DNA from: an uncultured Ruminococcus sp.
GTDB lineage: Bacteria > Bacillota > Clostridia > Oscillospirales > CAG-272
Length of the DNA: 12,231 nt
Direction of reading: 5' to 3'
NCBI GenBank assembly: GCA_902778985.1
Contig: CACYZS010000026.1
Span: 1-12,231, forward strand
In this document: positions 1-7,025 of the stretch, one piece after another
Numbering within the stretch: the first letter of the stretch is position 1
How the letters are laid out: each line of letters opens with the position of its first letter
Made by a program: the position numbers and the translations under genes
The notes under the pieces: model-generated
The model's database searches: none
Told to the model about the DNA's origin: nothing
The model's input: the letters and a program-made list of their open reading frames with translations, nothing else

Positions 1-1434
1 AAAGAGATCGTGCCCGCGGAGTGCGACGCCACCTACACGGCGACGGTCGGCGAGTACGGGCTGACGGTCTACGAGGTCCTGTTCGTTCTGCCGTCCGGCG
101 TCTTCACCGTTCCGACGCACGAGGGCGAGATCCCGACGCCGCCGAAGGGGTACGAGACCGATACGCAACAATACAAAATCGGCACTTTCAAGCAGTGGAA
201 CAATGAACTGACTGCCCCGACCGCTGAAAATACGGAGAACGGAAGCAAGAAAATGAGTTACGTACCGATCTACACCTACGAACCGCGCTACGTCGCCTCG
301 CTTACTCCCGCCAAAGACGGCGCGAAGGGAGTCCTGACGATGACCTACGATTTCGGGGTTCTCAGTATAGCGAAATGGGTCAATACCCAAAACAAGAAAT
401 ACGGAACGACGGGTTCTTTTATGATGATCCCGAACTGGGGGGGAAACAAGCCCGATTTTGACGGAAACGCGAGCGCGTGGGCGGCGATCTTCGCGGACGG
501 GACGCTCGAACCCGAGTGTCACAGTATGACGCACGATCTGGTCCTGCCGAGCGAACGCTGGGAGTCATACGAGGGAAGCAAACTCAACAACATCCGGGAA
601 AACTACGACGTTGAACTCGTGCAGTCGAAAGCCGCGATCGAAAAGGCGTTCCCGGGTCACGCGGTCCTCTGCTTCGCGCCCTCGAACAACACCCTCTCCA
701 CCTACAGTTTCAAGTCCGACGGAAACGGCAATCTCGTGAGAGACGCAAACGGAAACCCGATCGTCGTCGAGGACGGCGGCGCGCAGGCGGTCGCAAACGC
801 GACCTACTTCGCCATCCGGCAAGGTCAACGCGGCTTCCAGTCGCTCGATCCCACGTTCGACGCCGAACCCGGCGGATGGTATAACCTCTATACGCGGTCG
901 TTCAAATCGATCGAAGACCCGAACGAAAAACTGGCGAGGGGCAAAAGTTGGCTGGACGAAGCCGTCCGGGGCGGCAAATGGATGATCATGTTGGTTCGCG
1001 GCGTCGAAGGTCTGACAAGCACCGGTGACGTTACGAGTGATGATCTGGACAGTTTCCTCGCCTACGCTTCGACTTACATCCAATCCGGCGAACTCTGGGC
1101 GGCGACCTTCGGAGACGCGACCAAATACATTCGCGAGCGGCAGAACACGACCGTCTCGGCGCGATACGAGAACGGCGCCGTCCTCGTCGATATGAAGATC
1201 GACCGGACGACCGAGGACGGCAAGACCCTCGACGAAGAGATCTTCAACTATCCCCTGACGGTAGAGGTGCGCGTTCCCGACACGTGGAAGAACGTACAGT
1301 ATACCGACGGCGGGAAAACCCTGACCGCCGAGGTCTACAAACACGACGGCGCAGCGTTTGCGATGGTGAACCTGACCCCCGGCGCGGACGGCGCGACCGT
1401 CACGACCGCGATCAGCCGCGCCGCCGCGAACTGA
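1..1434 (+). CDS. Polysaccharide deacetylase (NodB-like) surface protein, 5' partial
   Basis: The reading frame is open from base 1 with no start codon, so this is the C-terminal part of a longer protein. The first 100 or so residues look like the end of InlB/Flg_new-type beta repeats (DATYTA near the start, then a GEIPTPPKGY...FKQW unit), which usually belong to cell-surface proteins. A NodB-type domain follows. LTMTYDFG stands where TFDDG is usual, GTTGSFM stands where the family has ATFF, and ECHSMTHD supplies the metal-binding HSxxH motif. The second Asp of the usual DD pair is Phe, so metal binding may be altered. A beta-rich tail of about 100 residues ends at TGA 1432-1434. The family removes acetyl groups from GlcNAc-containing glycans outside the cell; the substrate here cannot be read. 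Part of this gene is copied in broken form just downstream. Confidence 0.8.
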   Translation, partial: KEIVPAECDATYTATVGEYGLTVYEVLFVLPSGVFTVPTHEGEIPTPPKGYETDTQQYKIGTFKQWNNELTAPTAENTENGSKKMSYVPIYTYEPRYVASLTPAKDGAKGVLTMTYDFGVLSIAKWVNTQNKKYGTTGSFMMIPNWGGNKPDFDGNASAWAAIFADGTLEPECHSMTHDLVLPSERWESYEGSKLNNIRENYDVELVQSKAAIEKAFPGHAVLCFAPSNNTLSTYSFKSDGNGNLVRDANGNPIVVEDGGAQAVANATYFAIRQGQRGFQSLDPTFDAEPGGWYNLYTRSFKSIEDPNEKLARGKSWLDEAVRGGKWMIMLVRGVEGLTSTGDVTSDDLDSFLAYASTYIQSGELWAATFGDATKYIRERQNTTVSARYENGAVLVDMKIDRTTEDGKTLDEEIFNYPLTVEVRVPDTWKNVQYTDGGKTLTAEVYKHDGAAFAMVNLTPGADGATVTTAISRAAAN

Positions 1435-1439
1435 AGCGG

Positions 1440-1570
1440 CAAAACAAGAAATACGGAACGACGGGTTCTTTTATGATGATCCCGAACCGAGGGAAACAAG
1501 CCCGATTTTGACGGAAACGGCAATCCGGTGAAAGACGCAAGCGGCAACCCCATCGTCGTCGAGGATGGCG
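1440..1570 (+). pseudogene. Broken partial copy of the deacetylase gene
   Basis: This segment starts five bases after the deacetylase stop. Positions 1440-1509 repeat 388-459 almost exactly, with two substitutions and a 2-base loss in the G run. Positions 1510-1570 repeat 718-778 with about seven differences. The 258 bases between the two source pieces are missing. Both source pieces carry the same 10-base word GACGGAAACG (460-469 and 718-727), and the copy has it once (1510-1519), as expected for a deletion between short direct repeats. The 2-base loss puts the copy out of frame, giving a stop at 1509-1511, so it cannot encode deacetylase. It is best read as the remnant of a tandem paralogue. 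Confidence 0.85.
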
Positions 1571-1933
1571 AAGCAGCACGGGATCACGCTACGGCGGGAG
1601 TTTGACGACAAGGACGCGCCGGAGACGAAGTATATCGTCCTGACCGACGAGGAATTCCCCGTTGCAACCTGTCGGATCAATCCGATCGACGCGATGTCCG
1701 CTTTGATCGGACGAATTGTCGTGCTACCGGAGTACCGCGGGAAAGAACTCGGGCGGCGCGTGGTGAACGAAGCAGAAGCGTGGATCCGTGATCTCGGCTT
1801 TTCGCATATCGTGGTCAACAGCCGCGAGACCGCAGTCGGCTTCTATCAAAAACTCGGCTTCACGGTCACCGATCCCACCCCGATCCAAGGCGATACGTTT
1901 CGGTGTAGCCGAATGGAGAAGGATCTGAGGTAA
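1565..1933 (+). CDS. GNAT-family N-acetyltransferase, probably 5'-truncated
   Basis: The 122-residue product has a GNAT fold: a first strand around VATCRINPI, the RIVVLPEYRG strand and acetyl-CoA loop (residues about 50-60), and the C-terminal AVGFYQKLGF segment. From memory, relatives carry roughly 20 more residues before the MAKQHGI sequence, so the N-terminus seems lost. The start ATG (1565-1567) lies inside the deacetylase-derived segment and arises where the source gene reads GAC and the copy GAT; no usable Shine-Dalgarno site precedes it. The acetyl-CoA loop reads RGKELG where (Q/R)xxGx(G/A) predicts RGKGLG, so a key Gly has become Glu. The gene may be inactive. Its substrate is unknown. 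Confidence 0.7.
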   Translation: MAKQHGITLRREFDDKDAPETKYIVLTDEEFPVATCRINPIDAMSALIGRIVVLPEYRGKELGRRVVNEAEAWIRDLGFSHIVVNSRETAVGFYQKLGFTVTDPTPIQGDTFRCSRMEKDLR

Positions 1934-1953
1934 ACAAAACGCGCCGTTTTTCG

Positions 1954-1979
1954 CCTCCCGCAGTTTTTTCCGCGGGGGG
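1954..1979 (+). other. GC-rich hairpin after the GNAT gene
   Basis: CCTCCCGC (1954-1961) pairs with GCGGGGGG (1972-1979), with one G-T pair, around a T-rich 10-base loop, 20 bases after the GNAT stop. No T-run follows the stem, so it is not a convincing intrinsic terminator. It could slow or help end transcription. Confidence 0.3.
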
Positions 1980-2038
1980 TGATCTATCCCCCTTCGCCGC
2001 AGAAGGCAAGAAAAAATGAAAAAAAGCGTTCCAAACTG

Positions 2039-2067
2039 TCGACATTCGCTTTCAAATGTGATACAAT
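2039..2067 (+). promoter_or_regulatory. Sigma-70-type promoter for the HTH-methyltransferase gene
   Basis: TCGACA (-35, 2039-2044) and TACAAT (-10, 2062-2067) are separated by exactly 17 bases. Each differs from consensus at one position. The expected transcript would start near 2074, about 30 bases before the GTG start. The -10 box lies within a tandem repeat described separately. Confidence 0.65.
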
Positions 2068-2073
2068 GTGATA
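2055..2073 (+). promoter_or_regulatory. Tandem operator-like direct repeat over the -10 box
   Basis: AATGTGATA occurs at 2055-2063 and again at 2065-2073, one base apart, so the copies sit on the same face of the helix about one turn apart. They cover the -10 box and the probable start point. The downstream gene begins with an XRE-type HTH domain, so this is a reasonable autoregulation site. The link is inferred from position only. Confidence 0.45.
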
Positions 2074-2091
2074 TAGAGTGAAATGCCGATC

Positions 2092-2096
2092 GGAGG
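2092..2096 (+). promoter_or_regulatory. Ribosome binding site deciding the GTG start
   Basis: GGAGG lies 8 bases before GTG 2105. This near-perfect Shine-Dalgarno sequence supports GTG as the initiation codon of the HTH protein; no ATG in that frame does better. Confidence 0.75.
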
Positions 2097-2104
2097 TTTG
2101 AATC

Positions 2105-2662
2105 GTGGATTGCAATTATCCCGAAGCGTTGGTCGAACTGAGAGCAAAACTGAATATCTCACAACATAAGTTGGCAGATCTTCTGAACGTTTCGTATCCC
2201 TCCGTTTCCCGGTGGGAAAACGGTCATGCCGAGCCGACCAAGATCGTCAAGGTTCGGGTGCGTCAACTGTTGCAAGAACACGGGATCGAAACAACGCGAT
2301 TTGCGGGACGGACGAATTCAAAGGCCGACACCCACGGAAAAGAACGAGGCAAAAAGCCAACGCCACTGTCTCGGGATACGATCGACCGTTTGCGCCATTA
2401 CGAAAAGAACGATTATCTGGAAGACGTCCATTCGCTCGGTCTTTCTAAAACCTGGGACGTCATTTGCCGATTCGTTTCCGATATGCCGGATCTGGTACCG
2501 CCTTTTCTGGAAAGTAACCATCGAATGGTTGGGAAAATGCGATGGAACCGCCGTCTGCGACGTCGCGTGCGGGACCGGGAAACTGATCCTCGCCTACCTC
2601 GACCTGATCGGATACGATCGGGCGCGCGATCTTATCGCCTCCGGGAACCTCTATCTCTATGA
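2105..2662 (+). CDS. N-terminal half of a frameshifted XRE-HTH/adenine methyltransferase
   Basis: The frame starts at GTG 2105 and runs to 2662, but only the part up to about 2515 looks native. Residues about 5-45 form an XRE-type helix-turn-helix (ALVELRAKLNISQHKLADLL, then VSYPSVSRWENGHAEPT). A basic linker follows, then a helical segment with ISRDTID-like and DMPDLVPPFL sequences that leads into the methyltransferase. After about 2516 the frame becomes an Arg-rich out-of-frame read (RRLRRRVRDRE), while the neighbouring frame picks up EWLGKCDG and methyltransferase motif I. The intact gene would span 2105-3815, about 569 residues. The HTH may bind its own promoter repeats or help in target recognition. 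A truncated HTH protein made from this frame could still act as a repressor. Confidence 0.75.
   Translation: MDCNYPEALVELRAKLNISQHKLADLLNVSYPSVSRWENGHAEPTKIVKVRVRQLLQEHGIETTRFAGRTNSKADTHGKERGKKPTPLSRDTIDRLRHYEKNDYLEDVHSLGLSKTWDVICRFVSDMPDLVPPFLESNHRMVGKMRWNRRLRRRVRDRETDPRLPRPDRIRSGARSYRLREPLSL
2510..2525 (+). other. Frameshift zone in the HTH-methyltransferase gene
   Basis: Frame 2 is coherent through PPFLES (to about 2515) and frame 3 from EWLGKCDG (from 2523). Removing one base here, for instance one C in AACCATC, restores a continuous protein. There is no homopolymer or simple repeat, so slippage-type phase variation is unlikely. A sequencing or assembly error, or a disabling mutation, fits better. 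Confidence 0.7.
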
Positions 2663-3815
2663 CTCTGACGGCGTGGCGTTGCAGATTTGCAGAACGACGA
2701 TTGCCGCCAAGTACGGTGCGGATATTGCGGACGCTATCCACGTTGTGTGCGCCGACTTTTTGGATCGCTCGGTCGAGTTGCCCCGAAACTGCAAAGTGAT
2801 CTCCAATCCGCCGTATTCTCGCTTAGACCAAATCCCGGACTGCTGGGAACCTACTGACGTTCTTGCGGACTCCAAAGAGTTCTATTCCGCTTTTATGGAA
2901 AAGATATTCCGGCAGGCGGTTTCCGTCGTCATTATCACGCCTTTCAGTTTTGTTTCCGGATCGCGCTTCTATTCCCTCCGAAAAGAAATGTGTGCCGGGG
3001 GAAATGGGTTTATCGTCTCCTTCGATAACATCCCGGGGAACATTTTTTACGGAAAGAAGCACGGCGTGTTCAACACGAACACCGCGAACTCCGTCCGAGC
3101 GGCGATTACCGTTTTCCGTCGGTCGACGGTCGAACACGGATTCCGGATCTCTCCCCTGATCCGCTTCAAAAACGAAGAGAGAAGCAATCTTCTTTGCCGG
3201 CAAATCCTTGAAGAAACGCTCCCCGACGCCTATCAGGTGGTTTCCGATCAAAAAACCATGTTTGAAAAGGTCGGCAAAGATTTGAATGACGTGTTTGATA
3301 CGTGGATCCATCGTTCCACCTATACCGTCAACGACTTCATTTCCAACGAGGAAACGCCCTACCAGATCTATATGCCTAACACGTGTCGGTACTACACCGC
3401 AGCAAGCGCCCGGAAACTGAATCGGACGGGGGCTCTTTCGATCAACGTAACGAGTGAAGAGGAGTTCCGCTTCTTGTACTGCTTCATCTATTCCAGTTTC
3501 ACTTATTGGTGGTGGAGAATCTACGACGGCGGAATCACGTATCCCCTAAAATTGCTTCAAAGTATGCCTTTGCCGTTCAACCTTCTGACCGACGACGACA
3601 AACAGTTTTTTACCGCAACGGCAGAAAGATTGATGAACGAAGAAAACAACTATACCACAACCAAAATGAACGCCGGGGCGCCGCAGGAAAACATCAAAGT
3701 CCCGGCGGAATATCGGGAAAACATCAACCAAAGGATCCTGTCAGTTCTGGGTTTACAGTTGGACGGAACCATTTTTACCGCCGTCCACGCCAATCACTTT
3801 TTCGAGGTGGGGTAA
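2523..3815 (+). CDS. Adenine-N6 DNA methyltransferase, C-terminal part of the frameshifted gene
   Basis: This is the catalytic part of the gene that begins at 2105, one frame over. Motif I is DVACGTG (2559-2579), the S-adenosylmethionine loop, and motif IV is NPPY (2805-2816), the signature of amino-group methylation of adenine (or cytosine N4). The order motif I, then IV, then a long C-terminal region is that of TaqI/Eco57I-like gamma-class enzymes, with target recognition in the second half (YWWWRIYDGGITYP, then SMPLP). There is no good start codon or Shine-Dalgarno site here, so as sequenced it would be poorly translated unless ribosomes shift frame. The stop TAA is 3813-3815, directly before the next gene. 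Recognition sequence unknown; the class is firm, the restriction-modification role is inferred. Confidence 0.8.
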   Translation, partial: EWLGKCDGTAVCDVACGTGKLILAYLDLIGYDRARDLIASGNLYLYDSDGVALQICRTTIAAKYGADIADAIHVVCADFLDRSVELPRNCKVISNPPYSRLDQIPDCWEPTDVLADSKEFYSAFMEKIFRQAVSVVIITPFSFVSGSRFYSLRKEMCAGGNGFIVSFDNIPGNIFYGKKHGVFNTNTANSVRAAITVFRRSTVEHGFRISPLIRFKNEERSNLLCRQILEETLPDAYQVVSDQKTMFEKVGKDLNDVFDTWIHRSTYTVNDFISNEETPYQIYMPNTCRYYTAASARKLNRTGALSINVTSEEEFRFLYCFIYSSFTYWWWRIYDGGITYPLKLLQSMPLPFNLLTDDDKQFFTATAERLMNEENNYTTTKMNAGAPQENIKVPAEYRENINQRILSVLGLQLDGTIFTAVHANHFFEVG

Positions 3816-3827
3816 ATGGATTTACAT

Positions 3828-3836
3828 AAAGGAGAG
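3828..3836 (+). promoter_or_regulatory. Ribosome binding site choosing ATG 3843
   Basis: AAAGGAGAG ends 6 bases before ATG 3843 and is stronger than the GAGGTGG stretch before the in-frame ATG at 3816. It favours the shorter protein. The upstream ATG, which follows the methyltransferase stop with no gap, remains possible. Confidence 0.6.
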
Positions 3837-3842
3837 CAAATC

Positions 3843-4466
3843 ATGAGCGAACCGAATAATACAAACAATCATGGGAAGTGGATCCGAGACACCGCGACGC
3901 TTTTCTATCAGATCTTCTCGGTTGACTACCAAGACGAGGGATTCATAACCAAACTGCTTTCCGGCGGAGGCGGAAACTCCACTCTTTGCTCGACGTGGAC
4001 GCATCTGAACGGCTGTTTTGTCCCGTATCGGATCAGCGAGAATGCATACAATCTGTTGCGGGAAAAACTCGGGGAAAAAGCCGACGAATGGGTATGTTTG
4101 AAGAATAATACCGTATATGTTTCCAAGCAAGTTTACAAAAAGCACCCCCGTATGTTTTACCACAACGCAAAAGGTGCCGAGAATCGCGTGAATGTGGGTA
4201 AATTCTTTCACTTCGACCACAATCCATCAAACAAGAAAGTCCTTGCGTTACTGAATGAAAAAATCAAAGCACATAAAAACGATGAGGGGTTTCTAGAAGA
4301 ACTGACCGAATACGTCAGAACGGTCCAAACCATTGACTTAATTACCGTCTTTGAAGACGACATAAGAACAAGCGCGGATAAGAAAAGCAGGAACGGACCT
4401 CTGACATCAGAAAAGCGAGATGAACTGCTAAACACCCGTTTTTACTGTTTGAAAGATATGGAGTAA
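3843..4466 (+). CDS. Hypothetical protein, candidate restriction endonuclease partner
   Basis: The 207-residue soluble protein is not one I recognise. It follows the methyltransferase by 27 bases on the same strand and ends before a strong terminator, so the two likely form one operon. That placement is typical of a type II nuclease next to its methylase. It shows no signal peptide or membrane segment. The most nuclease-like stretch is KFFHFDHNPSNKKVLALLNE (about residues 120-140), where DH followed by N and a basic run recalls beta-beta-alpha-metal (HNH/endonuclease VII) sites. No clear PD-(D/E)xK motif was seen. It could equally be a non-nuclease accessory protein. An alternative start at 3816 adds nine residues. 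Function is inferred mainly from context. Confidence 0.6.
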   Translation: MSEPNNTNNHGKWIRDTATLFYQIFSVDYQDEGFITKLLSGGGGNSTLCSTWTHLNGCFVPYRISENAYNLLREKLGEKADEWVCLKNNTVYVSKQVYKKHPRMFYHNAKGAENRVNVGKFFHFDHNPSNKKVLALLNEKIKAHKNDEGFLEELTEYVRTVQTIDLITVFEDDIRTSADKKSRNGPLTSEKRDELLNTRFYCLKDME

Positions 4467-4511
4467 TTTCCCTTGCCCAAAAAGCACAACAGCGTTAAAC
4501 ATAAAAAGAAG

Positions 4512-4539
4512 CGGCGGGCGTGCATCGGCACGCCCGCCG
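4512..4539. terminator. Strong bidirectional intrinsic terminator
   Basis: A perfect 12-base-pair stem (CGGCGGGCGTGC, 4512-4523, with GCACGCCCGCCG, 4528-4539) closes on a 4-base loop ATCG. Read on the minus strand it is followed by CTTCTTTTTATG, a proper T-run, about 45 bases after the lyase stop. On the plus strand a weaker TCATTGTTT follows. It separates the convergent methyltransferase operon and lyase operon. Confidence 0.85.
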
Positions 4540-4583
4540 TCATTGTTTGGTCGGGGTCACAAATTGCTGAAATCAAACCACTA

Positions 4584-6995
4584 TCACGTATTCTCTGCGG
4601 GCGTAAGGGTAACGGTTTCGCTTGCCGGGGTGGTGAAGGTCAGGAGGCCGCCGGCTTCGGTCGCTACGGCAGTGATCGTCGCAGCGGACGGTTTAGCGGC
4701 GGGTTGTGAGGAGGTCGGGGTATCGGACGGCGCGGCGGACGACGGCGTGGCGCTGACCGTCCAGGTGCCGGCGGCGACGCCCGAGACGTAGCAGGTGAGC
4801 GGGCGTGCGGCGGCGGGCAGGGGGAAGGTGAAAGCGGTCTTTTGGCGCTTGGCGTCGGTGACGAAGAGCGCGGCGACGTCCCCGATCACGGCGCCCGCCG
4901 CGACGTCGGTTTCGACGGCGGTCGCAGGGAGATCCGGAGTCTTATCGGCGTCGGTGACGAAGAAGACGTTCAGGAGATCGTCGGTTTTCTTCCCTGTTTC
5001 CGGGGAAATTTCAACCCGCCCCCAGAAGCCGTCGTCGCCGTTTTTGCAGGGTGCAAGTTGCTCTCCGTTGACGACGTAGTTTCTGCCCTCTCCGCCGATC
5101 TTTTCGATCCGGTCGCCGCCGAACAGAGTTTGCAGGACGAGTTTTCCCTCTCCGCTGATCTCGGTCACGGTATTGCCCTCGACCGTCGGTTCGGTCTTGG
5201 TATGGAGCAGGAAGGTCTTCTTGAAAGTCGGATCGGTCGCCGTGATCCGGTCGAAGACGAAAAAGAGCATCGGCACGTCGGGGTTGCCCGTATCGAAGAC
5301 GGTCAGGAAACGGCGCGTGACCTCCGAGACGGTCGCCTCGTCGTAGGCGGGGGTGATATCGCCCGCCAGATACGCGTAGGTCGGCTTGGTTTGCGCCGCG
5401 TCGGCGTAGCCGGTCTGCATTCCGGTCACGGTCCCCGTTTTGTGTTCCCGGTCGTTTTGCCAGACCGAGAAATCGTGCGTCTCCCATTTGTGGGTCTGCC
5501 CGCCGCTGTAGTACCCGCGGTCGGTGCCGGACAGCGCGGGGTTGTAGATCAGAAGACTGTTGTGCGCGACCGTCGCCTGGTGATACCAGTAGTGGTGCGG
5601 ATCGCCGTATTTATCGTAGGAACCGGTGTCGCCCGCGAGCATCGAGCGGTAGAAGATCTGGAACTGTCCCGCGTCGTTGTGCTCGTGGTTGGCGGCGGAA
5701 CGCACGCCGATCTTCATCAGCACCGCCGCCTGCTTTTCGTCCCAGCCGTTGCGGGCGATGATCTGCCCGAGCCAACCGCCGTTGAATTGGAGCAGCGGCA
5801 GGTCTTCGTGGCGGTCGGGCGCCGCCGTCACGCCGGACGAACTACAGATCAGGTAGAGCGCGACGCTCCCGCCCGAGGTGAAGTAATCGCCGAAATCGGT
5901 AAAGTTCGATTTGAAATACTCGAGTTGCGCCCGCACGGTCTCGTCGCGGAAGAGGTGCGACGAGAGCAGCGAGATCAGTCCCAGGTTGATGAAGCGTTTG
6001 TCGGTGGTGTGATCGTCCCCCGACGCGAACGCCCACCCGGCGGGCAGTTCGTAGCCGTAGACCGAGCGCGCGACGCGCTTCATATCGTTTTCGTCGTAGG
6101 GGATCACGCCGAACGCCGCCTTGACGAGCAGCGCGGCGAACAGGTCGGCGGAATAGCGGATCTGGATATAGAGCGACGTGCCCTGCGGGTAGAGCCCCGC
6201 GCGGTAGAACTCGCGCCGGACCGGGACGTATTCGGAATAGAACCGCCCGCCGACAAAGTCCCACCAACCGGGGTATTCGTCCGCGATCGCGATGGCAAAG
6301 GAAAGGTAGTCGCGCAGGATCTGCAGTTCTGTGCCGTGCCCCGAGATCGCGCCCTGCCCAGAGGGGGGGAACCCGACCTCCATCTTCGCGCCGCGCTCGT
6401 TTTCGCCCTCGCAGACCTTGTGCTGCACCCCCGCGACGATCTGCGTCTTGTCGGTCTCGGTCAAAAGGTCGTAGCACCAGTCGTAAACGCAGGCGGCTGT
6501 GAACATCACAAAGCCGAACTGGCGGCACTGGTCGCCCCCGATATCGCGGAAATCCATGGTTTTCAGGGCGTTCTTCAGCGCATAGATCGCGCGATAGCCC
6601 GAGAGCCGATCGCCGTTTGCGGCGTAGTCGAGCGCGAGCGACAGGATATCCTTTAAGACCAGTTCCTTGAAGTTGTAGAACTTGTCATTTCTCTTTTCGG
6701 CGACGCCGAAATCGCCGTCGGTCGGTTTCTCGACGGCGTCACGGAAGAGCGCGACCGCGACGGCGTTTTTGGGGTCGTTTATCGCCTTGCGGATGCCGGC
6801 AAGATCCCCCGCGTTAAAGAGAACGCGCGGGTGCTGCCCCGCTTTCGGCGCGAGGGGCGGGGCGGGATAGTTCCTCCCCGCCGCCGCCGCAAGGTCGTTC
6901 GTCACCGTCCCGCCCCCGAAGTCGGAGGCGGTGAAGGCGGCGATCTTCTTTTTCAGATCGGTTTCCAGCCGTTTTTTTGCAAACAAACGCAGCAT
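4584..6995 (-). CDS. Heparinase II/III-family polysaccharide lyase, paralogue without export signal
   Basis: The 803-residue protein aligns end to end with the core of the upstream gene, roughly 60% identical by eye. It starts at the region just after that gene's Cys-rich N-terminus and has no signal peptide (MLRLFAKKRLETDL is charged). Core motifs are GHGTE (His220, Glu223) and QGTSLY (Tyr276), matching in spacing the His/Glu/Tyr set reported for heparinase II. NHEHNDAGQF (436-445) is the family's conserved His/Asp motif, and a beta-rich C-terminal domain follows. Such lyases cleave uronate-containing glycans by beta-elimination; the substrate here is unknown. A Ser/Thr/Ala/Pro linker (about 750-771) interrupts the last domain. 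The start has only a G-rich run 3 bases upstream. The preceding gene's TGA is in the same frame, 10 sense codons upstream. Without a signal it would stay in the cytoplasm unless read through from the upstream gene. Confidence 0.85.
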   Translation of the reverse strand: MLRLFAKKRLETDLKKKIAAFTASDFGGGTVTNDLAAAAGRNYPAPPLAPKAGQHPRVLFNAGDLAGIRKAINDPKNAVAVALFRDAVEKPTDGDFGVAEKRNDKFYNFKELVLKDILSLALDYAANGDRLSGYRAIYALKNALKTMDFRDIGGDQCRQFGFVMFTAACVYDWCYDLLTETDKTQIVAGVQHKVCEGENERGAKMEVGFPPSGQGAISGHGTELQILRDYLSFAIAIADEYPGWWDFVGGRFYSEYVPVRREFYRAGLYPQGTSLYIQIRYSADLFAALLVKAAFGVIPYDENDMKRVARSVYGYELPAGWAFASGDDHTTDKRFINLGLISLLSSHLFRDETVRAQLEYFKSNFTDFGDYFTSGGSVALYLICSSSGVTAAPDRHEDLPLLQFNGGWLGQIIARNGWDEKQAAVLMKIGVRSAANHEHNDAGQFQIFYRSMLAGDTGSYDKYGDPHHYWYHQATVAHNSLLIYNPALSGTDRGYYSGGQTHKWETHDFSVWQNDREHKTGTVTGMQTGYADAAQTKPTYAYLAGDITPAYDEATVSEVTRRFLTVFDTGNPDVPMLFFVFDRITATDPTFKKTFLLHTKTEPTVEGNTVTEISGEGKLVLQTLFGGDRIEKIGGEGRNYVVNGEQLAPCKNGDDGFWGRVEISPETGKKTDDLLNVFFVTDADKTPDLPATAVETDVAAGAVIGDVAALFVTDAKRQKTAFTFPLPAAARPLTCYVSGVAAGTWTVSATPSSAAPSDTPTSSQPAAKPSAATITAVATEAGGLLTFTTPASETVTLTPAENT

Positions 6996-7025
6996 GGTCT
7001 CCCCCGTCCGGAAGATTTTTCTCCG

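Noticed and set aside
565..1344. Minus-strand frame of 259 codons opposite the deacetylase
   Set aside because: Mirror frame of a GC-rich gene with visible NodB motifs; no ribosome site or domain.
1934..2104. tRNA, riboswitch or CRISPR in the gap before the HTH gene
   Set aside because: Only a weak hairpin, an A-rich stretch and a promoter are visible; no cloverleaf or spaced repeats here or elsewhere in the window.
2105..2662. Phase-variable switch in the methyltransferase
   Set aside because: The frameshift zone contains no homopolymer or short tandem repeat that would support slippage.
4473..4709. Short plus-strand frame from TTG 4473
   Set aside because: It runs through the terminator hairpin and into the antisense of the lyase gene; the basic start is coincidental.
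4842..6656. Long plus-strand frame of 604 codons opposite the second lyase
   Set aside because: It is antisense to a gene with clear family motifs, has Arg/Val/Gly-rich composition typical of a GC-rich shadow, and shows no domain.
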